Below are positions 1 through 7,639 of a stretch of DNA of 64,000 bases, piece after piece. The DNA comes from DASVEG01 sp035540495. GTDB taxonomy: Bacteria > Actinomycetota > Acidimicrobiia > Acidimicrobiales > CADCTF01. The DNA lies in contig DATLGL010000035.1 of NCBI GenBank assembly GCA_035540495.1, forward strand, positions 1 through 64,000, written 5' to 3'. The notes beneath the pieces are model-generated. The model was not told the DNA's origin. It saw only the letters and a program-made list of their open reading frames with translations, and did no database searches. Position 1 is the stretch's first letter. Each line of letters starts with the position of its first letter. The position numbers were made by a program, and so were the translations under genes.

Positions 1-15
1 GTCCTCAGGAGCACC

Positions 16-882
16 ATGTCCTCACGACGTGAGGTGTCGAGCCTCGCCGCGATGGCGAAGAAGCGAGACACCGACGACTTCCAGCGCATCCGCCAGAGCG
101 ATCCCGTCCGCGGATGGGACGACGACGAGCCCGATCCTGAAGCATCCACCTATGCCTTCGCCGAGCACGGCCCCGACCCGGTGCCGGCGTGGGTCATCAC
201 CTCCGACGCCGCTCGCCAGTACGAGCTCGGCGAGCTGAAGAGCGGCAAGGAGGCGACCGTCCACCTGATCGAGCGGCGCCTCGGCGACGCCACGAACGTG
301 CTGGCGGCGAAGCGGTACCTCAAGTTCGAGGACCGCATGTTCCGCAACGACGCCCGCTACCGGGCGGGCCGCCGCACCGGTGAGAGCCGACTCGACCGGG
401 CCATCGCCCGCGGCAACCGCGCGGGCATGGCGTTCCGGGCCCAGCAGTGGCTCGACACCGAGTTCGACGCGCTGTGCCGGCTGTGGGTCGCCGGCGCGCC
501 GGTGCCGTATCCGGTGCAGAAGCTCGGCAACGAGCTGCTGCTCGAGCTGATCGGCTCACCCGAGCAAGCGGCTCCACGGCTCGTGCACGCCAAACCGAGC
601 GCAGAGCTGTCGGAGCACCTCTGGCACCAGTTGCTCGACGCTCTCCGCGTGATGATCGGGATCGGCCTCGTTCACGGCGACCTCAGCCCCTACAACACGT
701 TGGTCGACGGCGACCGCCTCGTCATCATCGACTTCCCGCAGGCAGTCGACCCGATAGCGAACCCCGAGGGGCTCGAGCTCCTCCAGCGCGACGTCACGAC
801 GATGGGCCGCTGGTTCGAGAAGCGCGGGGTGGCGTGCGATCCGAGCGAGGTGATGGCCGACCTCGTCGGTCTCCTGTTCTGA
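16..882 (+). CDS. RIO-type serine/threonine protein kinase
   Basis: This is a RIO-family atypical protein kinase of 288 residues. The N-terminal half holds a nucleotide-binding lobe (GKEATVHL near residue 77, then AAKRYLKF). The catalytic loop is HGDLSPYN near residue 221, with its Asp and Asn, and the metal-binding IDFPQ near residue 240 stands where protein kinases have DFG. Bacterial RIO kinases are poorly characterised and their substrates are unknown; eukaryotic RIO1/RIO2 act in ribosome maturation. The ATG is preceded by AGGAG five bases upstream, which supports this start over the internal ATG at residue 13. It is monocistronic here, about 110 bases before the next gene. Confidence 0.88.
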   Translation: MSSRREVSSLAAMAKKRDTDDFQRIRQSDPVRGWDDDEPDPEASTYAFAEHGPDPVPAWVITSDAARQYELGELKSGKEATVHLIERRLGDATNVLAAKRYLKFEDRMFRNDARYRAGRRTGESRLDRAIARGNRAGMAFRAQQWLDTEFDALCRLWVAGAPVPYPVQKLGNELLLELIGSPEQAAPRLVHAKPSAELSEHLWHQLLDALRVMIGIGLVHGDLSPYNTLVDGDRLVIIDFPQAVDPIANPEGLELLQRDVTTMGRWFEKRGVACDPSEVMADLVGLLF

Positions 883-939
883 GGTCGCCATGACCGTGAT
901 CTGAGCCGTTCGGCCCCGCGTCACCGTCCGATCGCGCCA

Positions 940-968
940 TTGACCCTTCGAGGGACCGACCGTACGTT
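940..968 (+). promoter_or_regulatory. Predicted sigma-70-type promoter
   Basis: TTGACC (940-945) and TACGTT (963-968) are separated by exactly 17 bases. A start near 975 would give a leader of about 20 bases before the GTG at 995, with GAAAGG as possible ribosome binding site. This is the best two-box promoter I found in the window. Confidence 0.6.
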
Positions 969-994
969 CGCCTCAGAAGACCGAAAGGGCGCAA

Positions 995-3181
995 GTGGTC
1001 GTTCCCACCCATGGGGCACGGCTGGGGGGTGTTCGTCGGCCGTCGCGACGCGCCCTGCCCGCGCCGGCGACGGCGGCGACGGCGGCGACGGCCTCACGCG
1101 TCGCCATCCCGCTGGACGAGCCCGACGCCCAGCGGGTCGACCTCGTCGGGGCCAAAGCGGCGAACCTCGCGATCGCCGCGTCGGCCGGTCTCCCCGTGCT
1201 GCCCGGCTTCGGCGTCACGGTGCCTGCGGTGGCGGCTGCCGTCGTAGCCGGCGGGTTCGCTCACCTCGCAGGCGACGTCCTCGACGAGTTGCACGCTGCG
1301 TGGCGTCGCGTCACCGAAGAGGGACGGTGGAGCGTCGTCGCGCGGTCGTCTGCGGTGTCGGAGGACGCCGAGGGCTCGTCGATGGCCGGACGCTTCCACT
1401 CGGAGCTCGACATCGGGGGTTGGCGGGCGTTTCTCGGCGCGCTCGATGCGGTCGCGGAGTCGGCCAAGGTGGTGTCGCTCGACGGATCCGACGCGATGGA
1501 AGTCCACGACATGGCGATCGTCGTCCAGCGGTTCGTGCCCGCGGCGTACGGCGGCGTGCTCTTCGGCGCCGATCCGGTGAGCGGGCGCACGGATCGGTTC
1601 ACCCTCGCCACGGTGACCGGGGGTCCTGACGCACTGGTGAGTGGCGTCGACGGCGGCTCGCAGCAGCTGATGACGAAGCGGGGCAGGCCGCTGCGCTTCG
1701 AGGGCGACACGTCGGTGGCCCCGCCACCGCGCCGCGGTCGCGAGCTCGCAGCCATGGCCCGGCGCGCCGCGGTCGTATTCGGTCATCCGCAGGACATCGA
1801 GTGGGCGGTCGACGGCGACGGCGCGCTGTGGCTCCTGCAGTCGCGTCCGGTCACGACGCTCGGGGTCGCGCCCGCAAAGGGACACATCTTCGGCCCCGGT
1901 CCGGTCGCGGAGACGTTCCCCGATCCGCTGACGAAGCTCGAACAGGAGCTCTGGGTCGTCCCGCTTCGCGAAGGGATGGTCCACGCCATCGACCTGACGG
2001 GCGCGGTGCCACGTGCACGACTGCGCGGCTCGTCGATCATCGAGTGCGTCGACGGCCGCGCCGCGGTCGACCTCGCACTCATCGGCGCGATCGACGAGCA
2101 GTCACTCGCGAAGAGGCTCGACCCGCGCCCGATGGTGCGCCGCCTACGAGCGGCCTGGCGAGTGGGTCGCCTCCAGCGAGCGATGCCGAACCTCGCCCGA
2201 GAGCTCGTGGCGGCGGTCGACGCCGACCTCGCCCGCGTGCCACCGCTCTCGACGCTCGACGACGACCGTCTCCTCGCCGTGCTCCTCGGCTCGCGGCGCG
2301 CACTCGTCGCGCTGCACGGCCAGGAGATCCTCGCCGGGCTCCTGAGCGGCGGGAGCCAAGGCCCAGCAGTCGGCGAGTCGGGTGCCGGTCGGGCGCTGCG
2401 AGCCCTGCACGCGGCACGACGCGCGGGCGTTCCGGAGGCGCGCATCACCGCGATGTTCCCCGACGTCCTCGCGCTCGTCCCGCCCGCCATTCGGCCGGTG
2501 ACCGCGCCGCCGCCACCGGCGCCAGGCGCGGCGAGCGACATCGCTCCACCGCTCGACCCCCTCCCGGCGGCGGAGGCCACGATGACCGGGCTGCGGGAAG
2601 ACCTGCGGCTGCGGGTTCGCTGGGTGCAGGAGCTTGCTGCCCTCGCTGCGTGGGAGCTCGGCGCGCGACTCTGCGCCCGTGATGTCATCGACTCGATCAC
2701 CGACGTCCGGCACCTCGACCTCTCGACGCTCGAGGCTGCGTTTTCCGGGGGCCGGCACGTCGCGGCCCGAGTCACCGACCGCCGCGACTCCGGTCCCCCG
2801 CTGCCGGCGATGTTCCGCCTCGACGGTGCCGGACGCCCGCACGCGGTGGTGGATCCCTCGGGCAAGGTCGGCCAGGGGGCCGGCGGTGGACGGCGCAGCG
2901 GCATCGTCGTGCACGATCCACGCGACATACCGGGCGACGGCGCCGGTGTCGCCGCGGTGCTGGTGACGACGACGCTCGATCCGTCGCTCGCCGCGTCGCT
3001 GCCCCATGTCGTCGCGCTCGTGGCCGAGACCGGAAGCGTGCTCAGCCACCTCGCCATCCTCGCCCGCGAGCTCGGCGTCGCCACGGTCGTCGGGGTCCCC
3101 GACGCTCGGAACCGCTATGCCGCGGGCTCCTCGATCGTCGTCGACGGGACGAGCGGAGCCGTGGAGGTGCTCGAGGCATGA
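995..3181 (+). CDS. PEP/pyruvate-binding, PEP-utilising phosphotransferase-like protein
   Basis: The 728-residue protein has the two ends of the PEP synthase / pyruvate phosphate dikinase / rifampin phosphotransferase family. The N-terminal ATP-grasp domain begins near residue 36 and shows GAKAANL, RSSAVSEDAEGSSMAG, GVLFGADPVSG and EWAVDGDGALWLLQSRP. The C-terminal swivelling domain (about residues 640-728) carries TGSVLSHLAILARELG, whose His should be the phosphorylated residue. The middle region is unlike catalytic PPDK cores, and the total is shorter than rifampin phosphotransferases (about 865). Substrate is therefore unknown. The start is GTG; the first 33 residues are Ala/Thr-rich, partly from a 9-base repeat near 1066-1091. 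It is coupled to the next gene by ATGA. Confidence 0.8.
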   Translation: MVVPTHGARLGGVRRPSRRALPAPATAATAATASRVAIPLDEPDAQRVDLVGAKAANLAIAASAGLPVLPGFGVTVPAVAAAVVAGGFAHLAGDVLDELHAAWRRVTEEGRWSVVARSSAVSEDAEGSSMAGRFHSELDIGGWRAFLGALDAVAESAKVVSLDGSDAMEVHDMAIVVQRFVPAAYGGVLFGADPVSGRTDRFTLATVTGGPDALVSGVDGGSQQLMTKRGRPLRFEGDTSVAPPPRRGRELAAMARRAAVVFGHPQDIEWAVDGDGALWLLQSRPVTTLGVAPAKGHIFGPGPVAETFPDPLTKLEQELWVVPLREGMVHAIDLTGAVPRARLRGSSIIECVDGRAAVDLALIGAIDEQSLAKRLDPRPMVRRLRAAWRVGRLQRAMPNLARELVAAVDADLARVPPLSTLDDDRLLAVLLGSRRALVALHGQEILAGLLSGGSQGPAVGESGAGRALRALHAARRAGVPEARITAMFPDVLALVPPAIRPVTAPPPPAPGAASDIAPPLDPLPAAEATMTGLREDLRLRVRWVQELAALAAWELGARLCARDVIDSITDVRHLDLSTLEAAFSGGRHVAARVTDRRDSGPPLPAMFRLDGAGRPHAVVDPSGKVGQGAGGGRRSGIVVHDPRDIPGDGAGVAAVLVTTTLDPSLAASLPHVVALVAETGSVLSHLAILARELGVATVVGVPDARNRYAAGSSIVVDGTSGAVEVLEA

Positions 3182-4080
3182 GGAGGCGGACGTTCGTCTA
3201 CATGGTCCCCGTTGCCGCAGCACTGGCGGCTGGTGCGTACGTGCTCGTCTACCTCTACCGGTGGGAGTGGCACCGCGCGCTCATGGCCGGCGTGTTCATG
3301 CTCACGCTCGAGATCGGCATCGGGGTGGCGCTGGTGCTCGAGCGGCTCCGCTCGATCGAGGCGCGCCTCGACGCCAGCGAGCGCGCCGCTGCGGCCACGG
3401 CCAAGGAGGTGGTCGCCGGCACCCGGGTGGAGCCGGCGGAGCCCTTCGCCTGGCTGTCGGAGGCGTCGACCCGCCTGTCGGTGTTCGTGCCGATCCTGCT
3501 CGGCGCGGGTGTCGTGCTCTCCGCGATCGCGTGGCTCGTCGAGCGAATCGCCAAGACCACGGCAGGCGCCACGATCGAGCGCTCGCTCGCCCTGCGTCTC
3601 CAGCCGTTGATGGTGGCGGACGGCGTCGTGTCCGGCCGCGCCGGCGTCGGGGTGGCGCTTCCCGTCCGTCCAGGAGCCGGACAGCCCCTGCGCAGCCGGA
3701 TGCGGATGGCAGCCGCCGTCATGGCGATCGTCGCGCCGATGCTCGTGCTCGGCGGTGTCGTCGACAACCTCGGCGACGCGACCCAGAACCGTCCCGACGT
3801 GATCGACCGCACATCGGCAGGTCGGGTGGTGCTGCGCGTCGACCACCGGAACCTGTCCGGGGGCGAGGAGACGACGGCCCGCTCGCTGTGGGGGGCGTGC
3901 TCGAACCAGATCGGGACGACCTACCGGCTGACCGGCGTCGAACTCCTGTCGGACGGACGGGTCGAGATGAGGGTCCGTCCGGCGATCGGCAAGTACGCCG
4001 AGCGCCGGCTGCGGGGATGCTTCGGCGACGCGACCGTCGACTCGGTCCGGGCCGAGGTCGTCGACGTCTCGACCCGCTGA
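3178..4080 (+). CDS. Membrane protein coupled to the PEP-utilising protein
   Basis: I do not recognise the family. The 300-residue protein has hydrophobic segments at about residues 8-27, 34-54, 100-122 and 175-195, and a soluble C-terminal domain of roughly 100 residues rich in charged residues (from DVIDRTSAGRVVLRVDH onward). Residues 57-80 look helical and charged, possibly a short coiled coil. Its ATG overlaps the TGA of the upstream gene (ATGA), so the two are almost certainly co-translated and may work together at the membrane. It ends directly against the convergent phosphatase gene with no spacer. Confidence 0.7.
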   Translation: MRRRTFVYMVPVAAALAAGAYVLVYLYRWEWHRALMAGVFMLTLEIGIGVALVLERLRSIEARLDASERAAAATAKEVVAGTRVEPAEPFAWLSEASTRLSVFVPILLGAGVVLSAIAWLVERIAKTTAGATIERSLALRLQPLMVADGVVSGRAGVGVALPVRPGAGQPLRSRMRMAAAVMAIVAPMLVLGGVVDNLGDATQNRPDVIDRTSAGRVVLRVDHRNLSGGEETTARSLWGACSNQIGTTYRLTGVELLSDGRVEMRVRPAIGKYAERRLRGCFGDATVDSVRAEVVDVSTR

Positions 4081-4791
4081 CTACTCGTACGACTTGCGGA
4101 CGCCGACCCAGATGCGGCGGGGCGCGTCGAGCACGCGGCTCACCGCGACAAGAGCTGTCGGTGCCTTGTTGATCTCACCCTGACGGAGCCGCGACGCGAA
4201 CGCGATCTGCTCGAGCGAAGGGGGGCCGACGGCGAGGTTCCGGCGCACGGCCTCCGCGCTCGACAACCCGTCTCGGGCCACCAGATACGCCGCGGCCATG
4301 GTGCCCGTGCGTCCCACGCCCGCGCCGCAGTGCACGAAGACTCGCCCGTCGCTGTTCTCGACGATCTCCAGGAAGCGCTCGACGAGCGCAGGAGCCGGCG
4401 CCTGGCCGTCGCGGAGCGGCAGGTGGAACCGCGTCAGTCCGAGGCCGGCGAGCGCCGCCTCGTCGACGTGGATGTCCTCCTCGGCCCGGAGATCGACGAT
4501 CGTCGACACACCCTTCGCGGCCAGCGCCTCGTAGCCGCGCGCGCCGGGCGCCGCGCCCCGCCACACGTGGTCGTCGACCACCGTGAAGTTGGTGATCGGG
4601 AGGTCGACGCCGGCTTTCGGCGTGACCCGTTGGAGCACGAGGTGCGACGCCAGGATCACCAGGTTGCCGATGACGAGGAACGCGATGGCGCCGAGCAGCA
4701 GCCGCATCGGCCACAAGTATCTGCCCGCCCGCAGCGGGAACGGCCGCGGGGCCGCAACCTCCAGCATGTCTTCAGGCTTCGACCGGGCCAC
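4081..4791 (-). CDS. Membrane-anchored tyrosine/dual-specificity phosphatase
   Basis: The 236-residue protein belongs to the Cys-based protein phosphatase superfamily. A single hydrophobic helix lies at about residues 28-50 (LLLGAIAFLVIGNLVILA), followed by an extracytoplasmic or cytoplasmic catalytic domain. The P-loop signature HCGAGVGRTG with the nucleophilic Cys is near residue 154. An upstream TIVDLRAEED matches the beta-strand that precedes the general acid loop in this family. The substrate could be a phosphoprotein or a phosphoinositide-like lipid. The stop codon abuts the stop codon of the convergent membrane gene. Confidence 0.82.
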   Translation of the reverse strand: MARSKPEDMLEVAAPRPFPLRAGRYLWPMRLLLGAIAFLVIGNLVILASHLVLQRVTPKAGVDLPITNFTVVDDHVWRGAAPGARGYEALAAKGVSTIVDLRAEEDIHVDEAALAGLGLTRFHLPLRDGQAPAPALVERFLEIVENSDGRVFVHCGAGVGRTGTMAAAYLVARDGLSSAEAVRRNLAVGPPSLEQIAFASRLRQGEINKAPTALVAVSRVLDAPRRIWVGVRKSYE

Positions 4792-4866
4792 AGGGGCGCT
4801 TGAACGAGCGCACGCAACGGTCTTCCCCGGCGCACGCCGCTTTCCCTCCCGAGGGGGACGAAGCGC

Positions 4867-5769
4867 TCAGTCGAGGAGGGACAGGACGAGCCCGTCGAGG
4901 ATGTCGGAAACCGACACCAGACACTCGGCGAAGTCGAAGTACCGCATGATCGTGACGAGCACGAGCGCGCCGCCGACGATCACGTCCGCCCGTTCGCGCT
5001 CGAGGCCCGGGTTGTGGACGCGGTCGCGGAGCCGCTCCGTCGCCAGTGTCCGGAAGACGTCTTCGGCCGCGTCCTTCGTGAGGAGGAGGTGGTGGACCTG
5101 TTCGTCGTTGTACGGCACGCCGAGCTCGACCGTCGCGATCGTGGTGACCGTGCCCGCGAGACCGATGAACCGGCGCGCCTCGAGAGACGAGGGGACTTCC
5201 CGCACGACGTCGTCGAGGTGCTGGCGGATGACCACCATGGCGTCGGAGAGCTCGCCGGCGTCGGGGGGATCGCTGTGGAGGAACTTCTCGGTGACGCGGA
5301 CGCAGCCGATGTCGACCGACAGGACGCCATCGGGCTCGGTCGTCCCGGCGACGAACTCGGTCGATCCGCCGCCGATGTCGACGACCAGGAACGGACCTTC
5401 CGACGGGTCGAGCCCAGTGGTCGCACCACGGAACGAGAGCCGTCCCTCCTCGTCGCCGCTGAGGAGCTCCGGCCGGACGCCGAGTATCTGCTCGCACGCG
5501 TCGAAAAACCCGTCGCGGTTCGACGCATCACGCGCGGCCGACGTGGCCGCCATCCGGATCCGCTTCACATCGTGGCGGTCGATGACCTCCTTGTACTCCC
5601 GGAGGACGTCGAGCACGCGGTCGATCGCTTGGGCCCCGAGGCGGCCGCTGGCGTCGACGCCTTCGCCGAGGCGGGTGATGGTCATCCGCCGATCGACCGC
5701 CCGGCCTGCGTGGTCGGCGACGAGCAGCCGCGTCGAGTTCGTCCCGCAGTCGATGGCGGCGACGTTCAC
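4867..5769 (-). CDS. ppx: Ppx/GppA family exopolyphosphatase
   Basis: This is a 300-residue ASKHA-fold phosphatase that hydrolyses inorganic polyphosphate or pppGpp. The phosphate-1 motif AIDCGTNSTRLL is at the N-terminus and the phosphate-2 motif VVDIGGGSTEFV is near residue 125. Only the two core ASKHA domains are present, as in the short actinobacterial Ppx proteins, and there is no C-terminal HD-like extension. I chose GTG at 5769 because the codon overlaps the stop of the DUF501 gene as GTGA and places the glycine-rich motif at the usual distance from the N-terminus. The DUF501-ppx pair is the same as Rv1025-Rv1026 in M. tuberculosis. Confidence 0.9.
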   Translation of the reverse strand: MNVAAIDCGTNSTRLLVADHAGRAVDRRMTITRLGEGVDASGRLGAQAIDRVLDVLREYKEVIDRHDVKRIRMAATSAARDASNRDGFFDACEQILGVRPELLSGDEEGRLSFRGATTGLDPSEGPFLVVDIGGGSTEFVAGTTEPDGVLSVDIGCVRVTEKFLHSDPPDAGELSDAMVVIRQHLDDVVREVPSSLEARRFIGLAGTVTTIATVELGVPYNDEQVHHLLLTKDAAEDVFRTLATERLRDRVHNPGLERERADVIVGGALVLVTIMRYFDFAECLVSVSDILDGLVLSLLD

Positions 5770-6221
5770 GACCGTGCCTCGGCGCTCTCCTCGGCCAGAC
5801 GGGCTGCGACCCACCGGCCGACGGGATCGTCACCGCCGGCGAGATGGAACGCGTAGTGCGCGTGGAGGCACTTCACACCCACGCGGGTGCCCCCGACGCC
5901 GCCGCTCGGACGCGGGCCCTGATGGTCTGGCGGTAGCAGCGCGTCACGCTCTGCCGCGTATCGCTCGTGCGCAGCCGCAATCTCGACTGCGTCGACCTCC
6001 GCCTCCGCGCGTCGCACACCTCCCGCGGCCTCCAGCCGGCTGACGCGCTCGTGCTCACGCTCACCAACGAGCCAGTAGAGCGTCGGCATCGGCGTGCCGT
6101 CGTCGAGCAGCGGTGCGTTCTTCAACACGATCGGGTCGCCGTCGCCGGTCGCCACGACGACCTCGTAGGCGCCGCGGGGACGGCGGCCGAGCAGCTCGGC
6201 GACCCGCTCGTCGACGGTCAA
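5766..6221 (-). CDS. DUF501 family protein
   Basis: The 151-residue protein matches the DUF501 family, which is conserved in actinobacteria next to ppx. Visible family features are RRPRGAYEVV near residue 15, PTLYWLVG near residue 42 and the C-terminal GGVGGTRVGVKCLHAHYAFH block, with Cys and His residues that could bind metal. No biochemical role is established. The start is inferred as TTG because the codon overlaps the CoxG stop as TTGA and the protein then begins TVDERVAELLG, as in relatives. Upstream in-frame sequence is antisense to nothing known but overlaps coxG and is not needed. Confidence 0.85.
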   Translation of the reverse strand: MTVDERVAELLGRRPRGAYEVVVATGDGDPIVLKNAPLLDDGTPMPTLYWLVGEREHERVSRLEAAGGVRRAEAEVDAVEIAAAHERYAAERDALLPPDHQGPRPSGGVGGTRVGVKCLHAHYAFHLAGGDDPVGRWVAARLAEESAEARS

Positions 6222-7087
6222 CGACCGTGCTTGCGGCGGCGCCGGCGCAGGAACCAGAGGATGACGAGCACACCGGCGACGACGGGAATGGCCCGCTTCG
6301 CGACGGGCACGCCGGCTGCGTCGAGCAGGTCGACGGGCTGGGCCGGCTTCGAGTCGATCTTGCGCACCTCCTCGGCAGCGCGCGGCGGAGGCGTCACGGA
6401 AGGACCCGTGGGCTGACCGCTCGAGTTGCCGTTCGTGCTGGCCGTGGTCGTCGCCGTCGTCGGCGCGCCCGACGTCGAGCCGTTGCCAGCGGCGGCCGCG
6501 GCACCGGACGTCGCGGCGACCTCGGCGACATCGGCCACCTCGGCCGCGGCTTCGGGGGCGGCGGGAGCAGCCGACCATGCGGGCTCTTCCACCGCCGCCG
6601 GCTCCTCCGCAGGCTTCGCCACCGGCGCGTCGGTCACCGCCGCGTCGCTCAGGAGGTCGTTGTGGAGGCAGTCGACGAACTGGCCGAGCAGCTTCGACGA
6701 GACGTCGGCGAGGACGCCACGACCGAACTGCGCCACCTTCCCGGTCACGGTGAGGTCGGTGACCACCTTGACCGCTGTGCCGTCTCCGTCGGGGGTGAGG
6801 GTCGCGGTGATCGTGGCGTTCGCGTTGCCCTGACCGCGGGTGTCACGACCCTCCGCCTTGAGAACCGCCTTCCGGCCACTGTCGTCCTTCTCGAGGAAGC
6901 GCGCCGCGCCCTTGTACTGCGCGGTGATGGGGCCGACCTTGACCTTGACGATGCCGCGGTACTCGTCGCCGGCGACCTCCTGCAGCTGGGCGCCCGGCAT
7001 GCACGGGGCGATGCGTTCCACGTCGGTCAGCACGTCCCACGCCTGATCGACGGGGACGTCGACCCGGAACTCGTTGGTCAGCTCCAT
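6218..7087 (-). CDS. coxG: CoxG-like SRPBCC protein with C-terminal membrane anchor
   Basis: Residues 1-145 form a CoxG-type SRPBCC (START-like) domain, beginning MELTNEFRVDVPVDQAWDVL with the family PCMPGAQL and GPITAQYKG blocks. CoxG is described as recruiting CO dehydrogenase to the membrane in Afipia (Oligotropha). Residues 150-255 are a low-complexity Ala/Pro/Thr/Ser linker. A transmembrane helix follows (about 262-282, PVVAGVLVILWF) and ends in a positive tail RRRRRKHGR. The sequence thus reads as a tethered lipid- or quinone-binding module facing the cytoplasm. Its ATG overlaps the end of the MobA-like gene by 10 bases. Confidence 0.86.
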   Translation of the reverse strand: MELTNEFRVDVPVDQAWDVLTDVERIAPCMPGAQLQEVAGDEYRGIVKVKVGPITAQYKGAARFLEKDDSGRKAVLKAEGRDTRGQGNANATITATLTPDGDGTAVKVVTDLTVTGKVAQFGRGVLADVSSKLLGQFVDCLHNDLLSDAAVTDAPVAKPAEEPAAVEEPAWSAAPAAPEAAAEVADVAEVAATSGAAAAAGNGSTSGAPTTATTTASTNGNSSGQPTGPSVTPPPRAAEEVRKIDSKPAQPVDLLDAAGVPVAKRAIPVVAGVLVILWFLRRRRRKHGR

Positions 7088-7638
7088 TGCGCGAGATCCT
7101 CCAGGGTGTCGACGTCTGCGGGAGTGCCCGGGCACGCTACCTCGCTGACGAGGTCGGGCCGTCGGCGCATGAGAGACCTTGCCCCTTCGTCGCCCGTCGT
7201 ATCCAGAAGCGGCCACACCTCTCGCGCGAGGCGCACCGGATTCCGCCGCTGGCCGTCGTAGGAGGCGACGACGATCGGCGTCGTCGTGGCCGCCGCGACG
7301 GCGCGCCACGCGTCGGCGGAGATGAACGGCTGATCGGCGAGACCGACGACGACGGCGTCGTGGCTCTGCCGGTCGGCGTGACCGATGGCGACCGTCAGCG
7401 ACGTCGCCATGCCCTCCGCCCACGACGGGTTGTGCACGCGCGTGACGTGGTCCGGCACGACGGCGCCGACATCGGCGGCTCCGGTGACGACGATCACCTC
7501 GTCGACACCCGCCGCGATCACCGCGTCGAGCGCCCATGCCACGAGCGGGCGGCCCTTCAGCGGCGTCAGCAGCTTGTGAGCGTCGCCTCCGAAGCGCGAT
7601 CCGGCACCGGCGGCGAGGATCACCCCGGCGACGGTCAC
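7078..7638 (-). CDS. MobA/MocA-like molybdenum cofactor nucleotidyltransferase
   Basis: The 186-residue protein is an NTP-transferase of the MobA-like type. The nucleotide-binding LAAGAGSRFGGDAHKLL is at residues 8-24, the metal-binding acidic motif ADQPF is near residue 101, and RRNPVRL is near residue 133. In molybdenum hydroxylase clusters this family makes the cytosine dinucleotide form of the cofactor (MocA) used by CO dehydrogenase-like enzymes, which fits the neighbours. The GTG start lies one base after the cyclase gene's stop. Confidence 0.85.
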   Translation of the reverse strand: MTVAGVILAAGAGSRFGGDAHKLLTPLKGRPLVAWALDAVIAAGVDEVIVVTGAADVGAVVPDHVTRVHNPSWAEGMATSLTVAIGHADRQSHDAVVVGLADQPFISADAWRAVAAATTTPIVVASYDGQRRNPVRLAREVWPLLDTTGDEGARSLMRRRPDLVSEVACPGTPADVDTLEDLAQWS

Positions 7639-7639
7639 G

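Noticed and set aside
1066..1091. Three copies of a 9-base GC-rich unit near the start of the PEP-utilising gene
   Set aside because: Short, in frame and encoding Ala-Thr-Ala; it probably reflects a simple N-terminal slippage with no further meaning.
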